The translations under genes were made by a program, and so were the position numbers. Shown here one piece after another: positions 1 to 11,891 of a stretch of 64,000 nt of DNA (position 1 is the first letter of the stretch; each line of letters begins with the position of its first letter). The stretch comes from Onthophagus taurus. Taxonomy: Eukaryota > Arthropoda > Insecta > Coleoptera > Scarabaeidae. The notes below the pieces were generated by a model. The model did not search any database, was not told where the DNA came from, and was given only the letters and a program-made list of their open reading frames with translations. Location of the stretch: contig NC_091971.1 in NCBI RefSeq assembly GCF_036711975.1, positions 3,169,501 to 3,233,500 of the forward strand. The letters are read 5' to 3'.

Positions 1-3000
1 CAGTTATCTCGGTCTTCTTCCGTCGCTTCTTTCTCGTATCTATGGTTTCTGTTTACTTCGCCGTCATGTGTATACAGGCGTCTAAACAAAAAGTGACGTT
101 CTGGAACCCTTGGCGTCATTTATTTTGCTCTGGCTACTTCTTGTGGACGATCGTATGGATCTTTTTTGTCACGACACATTAATAAATTAACAAATGTGTT
201 TTTGCGTATTTACTTATAAATATGATAAATTAGGATGATTTTTAAATTTAAATCTTTACCCTAATAATTATTTATTATTATCATTTGATTATTAGCGATT
301 ACTTGGCGATTGGAGTTTTCAATTTCCATTAACCGGTCTGCGTTTGAATGGATATATTAAATTTGAATTTCTCAATCATCGTCTATTTGCAAACGTAATC
401 CGTGAGGGCATCCAGCACAAAAGATAGGTTGGAGGGTTGCCGTGCTTTCAGTCGAGGGTTAATTGAATTTCAATCGAAAGGTGACCCTGGGTCAGCTCAC
501 GCATGCCCAATTCGCCAGAATCGCAATGGATTTTCTATGTTATAGTAAGATCTTTTTTATTTTGATAATTAACACCGTCGTTAAAAGTGTTATCACGTCG
601 GATTAAATTTTTAACGTAACACTGGTTATTAGGTATCATTAACAGGTTTATACGAGGCGTGACCACACGCATTTTCCTGAAGACAATTTAATAAAGTGGT
701 CAGTCGAGACACTTGAGTCAAAGTTGCGTCCGTGCGCCAAGGATTAGCGTAGCACACCCAAGGATACCGTCATAGACCGACGCTTTTTGATAAATGACCC
801 AGCGGCCATACGAGGATTACCAGCGTGTCATGACAATTTAATAAACACTGCCCTTCTTCAACGGTAACTATAAAAACTGGTTTTTTTCCCTGGTCAGCTT
901 AACCAGTATATTTTTCATCATTTAGCACAACGAAGATATCAAAAAATATAAATTAATACAATTCTTTTTAAATATGGGTTGTAACCGCAAAAATTATTAC
1001 AAGCGGTCATCTTTGTACGTGTTCAGAAAACGGACGGTTTAACGGGTTGCTACCAGGTGTGGTTCCGCAATTAATATTCAACGAGCGTTTGTAGTTACTT
1101 ATTAATATATTCGTTGGAGGAAAATTGAAAATTTTCAACTGAGATGATTCACGATCGTCTCGTTTTCCTAATTAAAATTGAATCAGCTTCAACAAACCTT
1201 TTTTTTCGTAACATTTACATTTCATTACCCTATTGTGAGATATACTATTTCATTTGGAAAATATCAAATTCTAACATTTACTTTTAATATGTGCTAAACG
1301 AAAAAAGATTTCCATCAATATGCTAAATTCGGTTCGACCGGTCTCTGTCGGGACCGTTTGTGAGGTCTTAATTTATGTAATGTCCACTTTTCCACCGCAT
1401 TAAGTCGGCAGAGAGAACCAAAAAAAAAACAAACTGGCCAATCCTTAAGTTCGTATTAGATATCCTGATAGCCGGCTGGTCACGGAACAAAACTGCACAA
1501 CGGCAGCATAACGTACTTTCCGGTCGTTGGACAATAGGAAACTTTAAAATTTATTCGCTATTCTGTTACAATCCTTTTGACAACGGTAGCGTCGCGTACC
1601 TGGACTGCGCCCAAGTCCAATCGGAAATGTCCTACGTTTGATTTAGGTCATGTTAATGACGTCGAGAAAAAACAGATTACGTTTCAAGACCAGTACTTTC
1701 GAGGTCGGGAGCTGTTACAATTGCTAAAGTGTATGAATTAAAATTAGAGGAAGGTGAACTGGATTGTGATGTAGGTAAACTAGTCTTGTTAAATTCTAAC
1801 TGAATTTTTTAACTACTTAAAATGTACGACACAAGAGGTATAATTGAATACAATTCAATCTACATTTAAGTTTAAAGTCGTATTTTTGCGAATAATAAAT
1901 GAATTTCAAGATAATTTCCCCGTTGTATCTTGCAGCTTGTACCTTCCCGGGCGAAGCACACTAGCGCACACGTGTCCCAAAGCTTAATTAATTTACGACC
2001 AGACTCAGATTTGCATGCAAGACTCTTAACCTACTCGGACAACACAGAAATTAAATTCCGTAACGTTGCCGTTCCGCCTCCAGGAGGTGGAGAAGCCCAG
2101 TAAGGCCTGGAACCCGCTGTATTACATTGCTGTAGTTTCGTGCATGCCTCCCTCTGCAACAAGCCCTGGGAAACTGGGAAGGAGGTACTGGCCATTTGCT
2201 TAACAAATACAACCTCCTTCCCCCGCTGTCGGACACCGCATCTTGACCCTTGGTTCGGGGGTGGTCAACCACCCCTTGCGGTCCCTCGGGGGCCACGGAG
2301 ATCTCCAGCGACGTGAAATAACAGGTGCACTGGTGCGGCACTGCACTTGCAGCAGTTAATTTATGCGTCGGGCACGGACACTTCATTAACCCCAAAGCGT
2401 GGTCGCTGTGCTCCCCGATCCGCCACCAGGGGCTATTGCTTCCTGCTGCCGCAGGCCTCCTCCTTCTGTTGCATGCAAATCAGTTCTACTACGGGGTAGT
2501 TCTGTTGCACACACTTTCGAAACGGTAATCAATGCAAGACTGTCCTTTACAACTAAGTTAAGCCGCGGTTACTATTAAGTTAGGAAGCGACACGAAGCTT
2601 CTTAATGGACATAAGGAACCTACCAAAACGATTTAATTTTAAACGTATAAATTAGCAAACTATAATTTACATACATTTTTAAAAAATATATTTTCAATTA
2701 TATGGGATTGTGCAGGCACTACATCGATGGGCGTGACGACCAGGACAATTCCGACTAACGAACTTGTACGATTTCGTGCGAGATTTACCATCGCTGGTGA
2801 TTTTGGCGTTGTGTGTCTATCTCACGGAGCACGTTGAGGGGGGACGTTATAAAATTATGGACAATCACTCCCTAATGGAAACTAAAGGGAGGCGTGTAAG
2901 TGAATAAGTACGGCCAGTGGAAATTGTTACCGTTAAAATGGCCTATATTCGCATTGCAAATTTGATTACTAGCTAATATAAGTTTTCATTTAATATAAAA

Positions 3001-3100
3001 GAACACTAAGATAGCACAAAACTTGGATTGATAGGTTTTTATTACAACAAGAAGTAACTTCTCCCAAGAATCTACTCTGGTGTTAACATTCCAGAGTTGA
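1..3100. other. Gene-free stretch with CpG-rich patches
   Basis: I see no convincing coding region here. GC- and CpG-rich patches, for example about 400-530, 700-830 and 2060-2500, alternate with AT-rich DNA. The short open frames overlap on both strands and match no family I know. No tRNA, terminal inverted repeat or tandem array was recognised. Unique regulatory DNA is possible but not shown. Confidence 0.5.
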
Positions 3101-3109
3101 TAGTCTAGA

Positions 3110-3160
3110 GTTAAGTGGAACTAATACTAAACCTAGAACTAGAAACATTTGGGTTTATAC
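3110..3160. repeat. Fragment of the palindromic CTAG-rich repeat
   Basis: A single half-arm of the repeat family described at 8780, with the characteristic run of CTAGAACTAGAAACATT followed by a GGGTTTA-like boundary. It is diverged and has no partner arm. Confidence 0.55.
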
Positions 3161-3931
3161 ACATGTCATGTTATACACACTTATGATAGTTTAATACACA
3201 TGTTTGTGTGCAGTATTTTACTTACAATTAGTATCATTTATCTTGAAAACGAGTGGTCGTAGACCATTTTATAAGCAGAACATTTTTTATGTATTTTTTT
3301 CCGTAGATTCTAATTTTGAGGTTAAAATAGTGAAAAGATCAAAGCAAAAAAAAATATGGGAAATAAATTGCGCCCCCTATCCCTTATTTCCGCAACTGCA
3401 CATTCCTTCTAATTTTTTATTCGATTATCGTATTCGCCCCGGAAAAATAGCTGGATATGCAAAATTTCGTGTTTCTAACCCTACTAGTTTTTGAAATAAT
3501 GAGAAATAACCTCATATTGAATGTCTTCTTCAAAGCGCTCTACCTCCCTTAGGAAGCATTTTAGGACACACTTTATATGAACTTTTCTTCATGATTTTTT
3601 ATGTAGAATCACACCTTTAAATATATGAACGCAATTTCCGGGCACCCTGTATTATGCATTTGAAAGGATTTAACGCTAAAGTATTCATGTAACTATGTAT
3701 TTTGAACATGATGAAAAAAAAATGTAAAAAAAATATATTGACGTTGTCTTTATGGCAAAAAATGTTATAAAAGACAAAAAACTTACACATTAATTGCTGA
3801 TTTATAAGGCCGTATTTATATTATGGGATGTATTAAGGGATATAAATGTATTTAAACAGGTTATGAGTCATACATGAAGGTTTCGGATCATTTGCACATT
3901 TTTGAAAAATACAGGTCCGTAATGACAAATT

Positions 3932-4050
3932 TGTCTAATGTTAGTTCTAGTGACAATGGTAGGTAGCGCTAGTTAGCATAAGAAATTATTTTTATTGAAC
4001 TAAAACTAGAACCAACACTAGACCTAGAACTAGAAAGATTCAGGTTAAGA
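3932..4050. repeat. Fragment of the palindromic CTAG-rich repeat with a linker
   Basis: It contains an arm end (TTAGTTCTAG), a linker ending TTTTTATTGAACTAAAACTAG, and a second arm through CTAGACCTAGAACTAGAAA. The linker matches those between hairpins in the large arrays, so this is a decayed piece of the same family. It lies about 75 bp left of the Tc1/mariner-like element. Confidence 0.65.
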
Positions 4051-4123
4051 TTCAAAAAATTTATTACTATAAATCAAAAAAGGTATAGAAAAACTTGTAT
4101 GAAATATACGATATTTATCAATA

Positions 4124-5932
4124 TATAATCTGTTTTTTATTTAAATCAATTGTCAAAGTGTCGTCAAGTTGGTATTGAAAGTAAAAGCGCATGTCGTGAC
4201 TTTTACTTTAATTGTGTGCCACCACTGTCTATCAAATTTGTTAAGATTGATTAAAAACAATTTTCATATAATTTTTTTGCTGCTAAATCTACCATAAAAA
4301 TGTTAAGAAAGGGTGGAACGGGATGTCAACTGTCTAAACGCGAAAAAAACTCTATAATAAGGTATTGTGAAGAAGTACAGACGGAGACACCAAATAGGAA
4401 TTTAAAATATATATGTGATAAAGCTTCACGTATTTTTGATGTATGTGTATTGCACTTGAGTTTTAAAATTAAATTTATATTCAACATAATTGTATTAGGT
4501 TCACAGCACGACGGTTTTTAAAATTATTCAAACCTACAAAAAATATCAAACTGTAAAAAAACCAAAAACACAAGGGCGTTGTAAAATGAACTACCAAACG
4601 GATAATAATTTATATTTTATTAAAGAAGAGTTAGGAAGACAAATACAAAAACAGTATTTTAATCTTAATGATTTACTTAATTTTGCAAGAAATGAATGTG
4701 ATTTTACTAATGGTAGATCAAAATTACATAAAATTATAAAATCTATGGGATATAGATACAAAAAGATTAGCAATAGAACATATAGTTTCAAAAAGAATTA
4801 CATTTTTAAAGACATACTTGCAATACCTAGAATCCGGAGAGTATACTTTTGTTTTTCTTGACGAAACTTGGACTTACGAAAATGGCACCCAAGTTTATCA
4901 ATGGGTAAATGAAAATGAAAGATTCGGTATTCCGCAAAGAGCAGAAGGCGAAGGAAAAAGATTTACAATCTTGCACGCAGGCACTTCGTCAGGGTTTTTG
5001 CCAAATTGCGATCTCTTGCTCAGTGACAACACGGAGCACAGAGATTATCATAAAAATATGACGTCAATTATTTTTATGGAATGGGTGAAAAATCAATTAC
5101 TTCCAGCATTAAATAATTTGGGTGCGAAGTGTGCGGTAGAATGGATAATGCTCCATATCACTCAAAACAAATCGAGAAAGCTCCAAGTTTCTGCACAAAA
5201 AAAAATGATATGAAAAAATGGTTAAGTGAACATAATATACAGTTTGAACCAACCTTAAATAAAAAATCGTTATTACAAGCCTCAAATTGAAAAATCCTTT
5301 GAAATTGACAAATTAATAAGAGACCATGGCCATACTGTTCTTCGCCTTCCTCCATACAATTGCCAATATAATCCCATTGAACTATGTTGGGCGTTCTTAA
5401 AAAACTTATTACAATAAACATGTTCAGTCCAGCTCGGAGAAAAAGATCTGTCGTGTCAAGGAGACTTGGCAAAAAGCTCTTGGTCATTACACTCCGGAGA
5501 TGTGGGCAAATAGTGTTCGCCACTGTGAAGAACTAATTAAAAAAGATTGGACAACAATAATGGGAAATTCATTAACAACTGATTTACCTCCTGTCATCAT
5601 CCAACTAGCGGAAGACTCAGATTCTTCCAGTAATTCTGATTTTTAAACAATATTCAAATTTTAATTATAGCACTTAATTATGTTATCTTAATATATTGCT
5701 CACTAGTTTTAATTTCAAAACGTAGATATTAGCCAAGTGACGAGAGATTAGTGGCTTCGTCTTTAAAGTGACAATCAGTGACAATTTCGTTTAGAATATA
5801 CACAACCTTACTTATTATTTAGTGGAAAATATTATAAAGCGTGGTCATAGAACATGGTATCTAGGGTGGTACAGACCGTTTTTTTATAAAAATTTGGCAA
5901 TGACAATTGATTTAAATAAAAAACAGATTATA
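4124..5932 (+). mobile_element. Tc1/mariner-like (IS630 superfamily) DNA transposon, degenerate
   Basis: The element is bounded by a perfect 32-bp inverted repeat at 4124-4155 and 5901-5932. The left end begins TATAATCTGTTTTTTATTTA and the right end is its exact reverse complement. The ends carry TA, as expected for the TA-targeting Tc1/mariner superfamily, although the exact boundary could extend a few bases outward. Between the repeats lies a single transposase-like pseudogene on the + strand, starting about 145 bp inside the left repeat and stopping about 255 bp before the right one. The perfect repeats contrast with a frameshifted gene, so the copy could still be mobilised in trans if a source exists. 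Confidence 0.85.
4300..5646 (+). pseudogene. Transposase pseudogene, IS630/Tc1-mariner (DDE_3 type)
   Basis: This would encode the DNA-cleaving and joining transposase of the surrounding element. The first 47 codons (4300-4440) run into GTATGT at 4441; removing 4441-4498 (58 nt, GT...AG) joins them in frame to the next open stretch from 4499, so a mini-intron is likely. Catalytic-core motifs then appear in different frames: FLDETW (first acidic residue) near 4853-4870, an LHAG-SGFLPNCDLL stretch, MDNAPYHS (second Asp) at 5141-5164, and LPPYNCQYNPIE (third acidic residue) near 5346-5381. The frame changes near 4805, 5135 and 5405, and a stop lies at 5288-5290. The serine/aspartate-rich tail ends at TAA 5644-5646. 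It cannot make a full transposase. Confidence 0.85.
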
Positions 5933-8779
5933 CATCAATATACATTTCCAAAAATTTAGGTTGGTACGATTTTAGGGATATATGTTGTGGTTTTTAAATG
6001 TCATAATGACGTTTAAACGTTAAGATGACATTTGTATGTCAAAATTATTAAAAAAATCAAAAAAGGTTATAAATAGAGCAAGAAAAATAAAATATCGATA
6101 AGAAAGTTGGATGGAAAATGGAAAACTATAGCATTTATCAGAATGAAATAATGAACACCATTATTGCAAAATGATCTGCACAAAATGTAAAAATATTATC
6201 TTTTAAACGTCAACTTGACAATTAAACGTCAACATCGGTAAAGAAAGTAGAAATTCAAAAATTCAAAAATTTGTTTGAATTAGTTTTTAAACTAACTACT
6301 AAATTATGTAGTTTGTAAATGTTATTAGATTTCAAAACTTAATCGATTTCATTTTATGTTTTTAACAATTATTGTTTAATATTTAATGAAATATTGAAAA
6401 ATTTTAGAAAAAATTTCATATAACGAACTTTTGGCTATAACAAACATTCCCTTCCCCATATTAGTCCGTTACATCGAGGTTTTACTGTATACATATAGTA
6501 GATTTGGGAGAAGAAATTCTGATATTTTTAAGAAAAGATTTTTTGGGTGACTTATCCATCTCAATTTGCACCCGTAATCCTACACAACCATCCAATCGAA
6601 CGTTACAATTTTTCCGGATTAACCTTCTATACCCCCGGATCTCACACACACCAGCATCAGAATTCACCGCATCGAATTCAGGTGAACAGCTCTACCCACG
6701 GGCATTATAGTGCGCGATTTGGCGCAACATCTACGTAACCCCCTAAATAAATATACCCATCAATACGGGCTTAGGGCGTCGCTAATCTAAATAAATCGTT
6801 CATATTCAGATGGCGAAATGGGATCACCGATAACGCCTATATATTCTACCGCTATTTTAGCACCCTTTTCGGCTGGAGGATTTCGGAAGGGGGACGTCCG
6901 TCGCCGTGTGATCTTAACCCTTCTTCATCGTATTGTTAAGGAAATGTACGTTATCGGGACCCGGCTCGGTGTCTGAGTTTTAGGTCGGGTTCTAACGAAC
7001 TTATGCACTTAATAATATCCTATATACGTTAGCTAGGAATGTATATTCTTGGTACTTACTACCTGACTGACCCGTTTATCGACGATAACTATCGAGTGAA
7101 ATGTTATATTTTATTAATGGACTAAATTTAAATTTGTAATTTTTATGTAATAGTGATATGCATGGGAACAATATTTTTACATAAATCATGAAGTATTTTA
7201 TGTTTGTTTTGCCAAAAAAGATGAAGTGTTCAGTTATAACCGTTTTCTCCATCCATTTAAATCCTTCTTTCCCACATTCATCCCAGTATAAATACCTTTC
7301 CTAAGAGAACAAAGATTAGTGGTGTTTTTATCCCCCATCCCATGGGGACCCGGAACTAAGTAGATCGCCACATCATAAGTGACCGTTGACCCTCTCGACC
7401 GCTGATACCCGGTTGATCTAGTCTAGATGATGTGTTCTAAGAGCCTATTGTAAAGATTCATAAGGAAAGGAATCCCTCATGAAATGGGACTTCTCACCCC
7501 TTTTCCAAAGATGCTCGCAATTAGTCTTGGCTGGGTGATCTCATGTACTGTTGGGATCCTTGCTCAATTCTGCCCCCGGCTCTGTATTTCAACGTGTAGA
7601 AAGGACTGGGCACAAAAAATGAATATTCGTTGGCTCGAATGTCGGTATACACTTTTGTTAAGGATAATTAAGTCGAAGGATTAATCTCTCTTTCTCGTTG
7701 TGTCCCTTAGATTAAGGAAGAGAAAACCGTTAGGTGTACGAGAACTGAATGCCGGTGTCTTGCGGGTCGTAATAAGAAAAAAAGCCGTTTCTGCTTCCGT
7801 CTGTTTTCCCAGTTGTTTGTTCGAGGGAGTGATGTGTAATATAAACTTCAATTAATTGGTTAGGGGAAGACGAACACACTGAAAGAGCTGCTTTCGAATT
7901 AATGGAAACACTAAATTATTGCTGATTCTTCTTCTGTTTTAGTAAAAAAAATCCTTTCAAATAAATTGATTTCGTTATACCAATTGATTGTCGTCTTGTC
8001 CTTACAGGTAGCCACGTCATTTAATGTGGAGCCGATTAAAATCATCCCCTAACGAACACGAACATTAACATCCAGGTTGATGGGTCATTCGGTGCCACAA
8101 AGACACGGACGCCACTGAACCAGAACATTTACGCCCGGCAGTTTTTATCGCGGATTTTATGTGTGCGTACAGGGCCGTATAACCTAATAAATAAAAATTT
8201 CAATTACGCCGAGCACGTTTCACCCGAAGGGCTTAAGGGCGGCCAGTGAACAGGTCAGTGGGCGGCAGAAGATGCCCCCCAAAACGGTGGGCTGTTCGAA
8301 CGCCGGCGGCGGCACGCTGCGATGCGTGCTCCAAAAAATAAACACGGGCGTAACACGCGGTATACGACGTCATAAAAAAACTATTTTATGACGGTCAGCC
8401 GAGCATTAATCAGAGGTCACAGTCCACCTTTGCCGCCTCTTCCATATATCGACGACTGTCTTTAAGCGCCCCCGTTGGATTTATGGGGTAGTAAACTGGT
8501 TCAGGTATATTGCCAGTATAGGGGAAGTTAGATATTATGTAATTATTAATTATTTAATATAAATAAAACATATTACCTAATAAATAAGGAAAAATATTTT
8601 CACTGAAATAATCTCAAACAGCTCCCGCAAATAATTAACGAGATCTTTCTTGGTGTCTCATGGTTCATGCTTAGTTTCATTCCAATTAGCTTTAAGAAGC
8701 TATCTAATTTGGATTAGATTTAATCAATTCAAGCAATTTGGATTAATTGTTACTAATACCATATGATACCATATTGAAA
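5933..8779. other. Gene-free stretch with CpG-rich islands
   Basis: No gene is recognised. The stretch is AT-rich to about 6430, then CpG-rich patches occur near 6560-7000, 7340-7560 and 8030-8480, including a GCCGGCGGCGGCACG run near 8302. Overlapping short frames on both strands near 6500-6740 look like chance frames in such DNA. A pogo/Tigger-like terminus lies at about 6440-6487 and is listed separately. Confidence 0.5.
6440..6487 (-). mobile_element. Solitary pogo/Tigger-like terminus
   Basis: The sequence ends ACATCGAGGTTTTACTG followed by TA. Read on the minus strand it begins CAGTAAAACCTCGATGTAAC, which resembles pogo/Tigger terminal repeats. Related ends occur at 11865-11889 and 20827-20850. 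I found no matching opposite end nearby. Confidence 0.4.
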
Positions 8780-9470
8780 CAGCCTCTTAAACACGGCTAA
8801 ACACGAATGATTCTAATTTTAGGTCTAATGCTAATGCTACTTTTAGTTCAATAAAAATATACAACAATCTAATACTGAATAAAAATTAAAACTAGAACTA
8901 ACACTAGACCTAGAACTAGAAAGATTCAGGTTTAGCCGTGCGTCTTCAGACTAGTGTTAGTTCTAGTTTTATACTAGCACTATCACTAGAACTAACACAA
9001 AACCTGGAACTAGAATCATTGGGATTTATGCCGACTTGAGAGACGTGCTGCTAAATCAGAATGTTTTTAGTTTTCGGTCTAGTGTTAGTACTAGTTTTGC
9101 ACTAGAACTAACACAAGAGCTAGAACTAGAATCATTCGAGTTTAGCCGTCTTGAGAGACGTGCGGCTAAACCCGAATGATTCTAGTTCTAGGTCTAGTGT
9201 TAGCTCTAGTTTTACGCTGGCACTGTTACTAGAACTAACGCAATACCAAGAACTAGAATCATTCAGGTTTAGCTGTCTTAATAGACGTACAGCTAAACTC
9301 GAATGTTTTTAGTTGTAGGTATAGTGTTAGTTCTAGTTTTACACTAGCGCTGTTTCTCGGACTAACACTAGAGCTAGAACAAGAATCAGTTGGGTTTAGC
9401 CGTCTTGAGAGACGTGCGGCTAAACCCAAATGATTCTAGTTCTAGGTCTAGTGCTAGTTAGCATAAGAGA
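8780..9470. repeat. Palindromic CTAG-rich tandem array (array 1)
   Basis: About five to six hairpin units in tandem. Each arm is a run of 6-7-bp CTAG-containing sub-repeats (ACTAGAACTAACACTAGACC), then CTAGAA, an ATTCGGGTTTAGCC-like step and a short core. Cores lie near 8936, 9042, 9148, 9265 and 9392. The last four share one orientation, GTCTTGAGAGACGTGC or a close variant. The second arm is the reverse complement of the first, so each unit could fold into a stem of roughly 40-50 bp. A LINE 3' end interrupts the array at 9471, and repeat sequence resumes at about 10823. There is no coding potential and I know no named family. Confidence 0.85.
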
Positions 9471-10820
9471 TAATAATAATAATAATAATAATAATGTTTA
9501 TTAACCCATAGCACCATTATAAACCCCAATAACAAAATACTTAAAAACTAAAATAAAACCAAAATGAAATGCCATGAGTTAAAAAGGACCACGTCAGCAT
9601 TCCCAGTGGGTCAGCTGTTTTTCATTGGTCCTTTTTCTACATTTTGTATAAATAAACTTAAACTTCATGACGGCAAACGGAAATAGAAAGACTAGTTGTT
9701 ACCAAAAACTTAAAATTAATACCAATTATACATAATAGTAAGACTAGCTTTCTAGTAAATAAGAAGAGCTAAGACAAGGAAAGGAGAAGAAACACGAAAA
9801 AACAATAAAAGAAAGAAAAAGAGAAAAAACAACAACAAAAAAAAAAAAATTGATTCATATGTCATCACAATTCCGCTCATTCAATAACTCAGACCTATAT
9901 ATCACCCTGAAAACCCGCTCAGATTCCTGCAAGACCGAAAGTGGACAGTTATTCAACAAATTAGGCACACAATACGTGAAAGATCTTTTAAAAATTTCCA
10001 GTCGATGCTGGGGTATTGTTAACGTATGTCTGTGCCTAATATTAATATTATGAACGTCTGTTCGAAATTGAATTTTGTTGTATAAATATGGTGGACATTT
10101 GGTAGTCAGAACCTTATGGTAGAGGCAAGCAGAGTGAAGGGCCCTACGACGTGACATATTCAACCAGCCCACCCATTTTAAGGTGTATGAGATACTCGCA
10201 TATTTCCTAATGCCATAAATAAAACGTAAGCACGCATTCTGAACTCTTTAAATTCTTACCTTGTGAATATTATCAATACAAGGGCCATATAATACATCAC
10301 CGTAATTAAAGATCGAGAGAACCAGGGCGTCACACAAGCGTATCCGCAGTTGCTGTTCCAATAAATGCCTACTATTATAGAGCAATTTTAACGCTGCATA
10401 TGCACGACGCAGTAGACTACCAATGTACGAGTCAAATCTAAGTTTACTGTCAATAATGATACCCAAATTCCTTGCACTTTCAGCAACCTGCAAAACATCA
10501 GAGTCAATCTTGAAGCTCAACCCATCCCTGACTTCGTCCAAAACACCCCGGCTCCCAAAGACCATCACCGATGACTTAGATGGATTTATCCTTAAGCTGT
10601 GCTCATTAGCAGTATTGACCAAGGCCTTCAAGTCACCATTAATATTACTTTCAGCCACAGCTAGATTTGATGTTGGAAAAGTGTAGTATAATTGAATATC
10701 ATCAGCATACATGTGCGCAGTACAGTGCTTTACAGCCAAACACAGTTGGGAAGTATAAATTGAAAACAGAATTGGGCCAAGAATAGAACCCTGCGGTTCT
10801 ATTCTTATATAGATCACTAT
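9471..10820 (-). mobile_element. 5'-truncated non-LTR retrotransposon (Jockey/CR1-like LINE)
   Basis: Read on the minus strand, this is the 3' end of a LINE: a reverse-transcriptase C-terminal half, a 3' UTR of about 370 bp, and a (TTA)n tail of 24 bp at 9471-9494. The 5' end is lost near 10815-10820, inside the RT domain, as expected for incomplete target-primed reverse transcription. It sits inside the palindromic array: arm sequence lies to the left (CTAGTGCTAGTTAGCATAAG) and a linker with TATTTTTATTG to the right. I could not define a clear target-site duplication. The clade is inferred from the YADD context and C-terminal style. Confidence 0.85.
9855..10814 (-). pseudogene. Reverse transcriptase C-terminal fragment of the LINE
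   Basis: Minus-strand frame with PQGSILGPILF (RT motif), then MYADDIQLYY containing the catalytic YADD box, then INPSKSS and LGIIID, all typical of LINE-encoded reverse transcriptase. The following region (LRRAYAALKLLYNSRHLL, then WLNMSRRRALHSACLYHKVL) is the usual C-terminal extension. One in-frame TAA near 10248, where the family would carry a sense codon, splits an otherwise open frame of about 320 codons that ends at 9855. A C-to-T change of CAA is the simplest explanation. The endonuclease and N-terminal RT regions are missing, so it is not functional. Confidence 0.85.
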
Positions 10821-10822
10821 GT

Positions 10823-11074
10823 TGCATATTTTTATTGCACTAAAACTAGAACTAACACTACACCTACAACTAGAAAGTATCTAGAATGTTTCTAGTTCTA
10901 GGTCTAATGTTAGTTCTAGTTTTAGCACTATTACTAGAAGTAACAAAAGACCTAGAACTACAATCATTCCGGTTTAGCCGTCTTGAGAGACGTGCGGCTA
11001 AATTCGAATGTTTCTAGTTTTCGGTCTTCTGTTAGTACTGCTTTACATGTTATTTAGCATTAGATTGTGGTATA
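10823..11074. repeat. Palindromic CTAG-rich array, continuation of array 1
   Basis: A linker (TTTTTATTGCACTAAAACTAG), a collapsed hairpin at about 10850-10920, and a complete unit with its core near 10977 (GTCTTGAGAGACGTGC) and flanking GTTTAGCC/GGCTAAA steps. The distal linker (TTAGCATTAGATTGTGG) is interrupted at a TA by the Tigger-like element at 11075. Confidence 0.8.
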
Positions 11075-11766
11075 CAGTGAAATTCCTCTAACTCGAACTT
11101 CTATATTTCGAATTATCCTCTAAGTCAAATAATTTTCGTAAGCTCAAGCCTTTGACTAGGTTTCAAATGTGTTTTTATCTCTCTAAGTCGAATTTCACTA
11201 ACTCGAATTTCTCTGTAACTCGAACTGAACAACTATGGAATTTCTTCAACTTTTACTTCTATAAGTCAAATTTACGAAAGAATAAAATATTCGAATCTGT
11301 TCTGTAAGTAATTTTAACTACAGAATGAAACTACATAGACTCAGGCTCAGAAACTACAGACTCTTGAACGAGAACAAACCTAATTCTTATTGTTTCAGAA
11401 TCAGATGAGGATGATGATAATCTTGAAAAGGAAATACTTATCGCTGTGCCTACATTTGATGAAGCTTATTCTTCTCTTAGAAAGCTCCGACATTTTTGTA
11501 TTATCAAGAGAGAATGTTCCAGATAATATTCATAATTCTTTACATTTAATAGAATATTTTTTCGACAAAGAGCTTTGTCCACTTTAAGCCAAAAGAAAAT
11601 TACGGATTACTTTAAAAAACTTGATTAATTTTCTACTTACAATACTATTAAGCTTTCTGTTTTAAATCTGAACTGAAATTCTACTAATTTTTCTCTGACT
11701 CCAATTCTCCATAATTCGAAGTTTTCTTCCGCTCCCTTAGTGATTCGAGTTAGAGGAATTTCACTA
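11075..11766 (+). mobile_element. Internally deleted pogo/Tigger-like transposon
   Basis: The left end reads CAGTGAAATTCCTCTAACTC and the right end (about 11744-11766) is its reverse complement except for the last base (A for G). TA flanks both ends at 11073-11074 and 11767-11768. The length is 692 bp. The interior keeps only a remnant of the C-terminal transposase region, including a frame ending QKKITDYFKKLD-stop near 11588-11626, typical of Tigger/jerky-type C-termini. The catalytic core is missing. Removing the element together with one TA rejoins a linker of the palindromic repeat, which shows the array was there first. Confidence 0.8.
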
Positions 11767-11830
11767 TATTTTTATTGAACGAAAAGTAGAACTAACACTA
11801 GACCTGGAACCAGAAACATTCCAATTTAGA
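11767..11830. repeat. Palindromic CTAG-rich repeat, right part of the interrupted linker
   Basis: TTTTTATTGAACGAAAAGTAG followed by an arm (AACTAACACTAGACC, then GAACCAGAAACATT). This is the continuation of the linker split by the Tigger-like insertion. Confidence 0.7.
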
Positions 11831-11864
11831 ACTACCAGCCTTGATTTATACATCGTATAATCAT

Positions 11865-11889
11865 CGTCTGTTATATCGAGGTTTTACTG
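11865..11889 (-). mobile_element. Solitary pogo/Tigger-like terminus
   Basis: It ends TTATATCGAGGTTTTACTG followed by TA, the same terminus type as at 6440-6487. No opposite end was found nearby. Confidence 0.4.
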
Positions 11890-11891
11890 TA

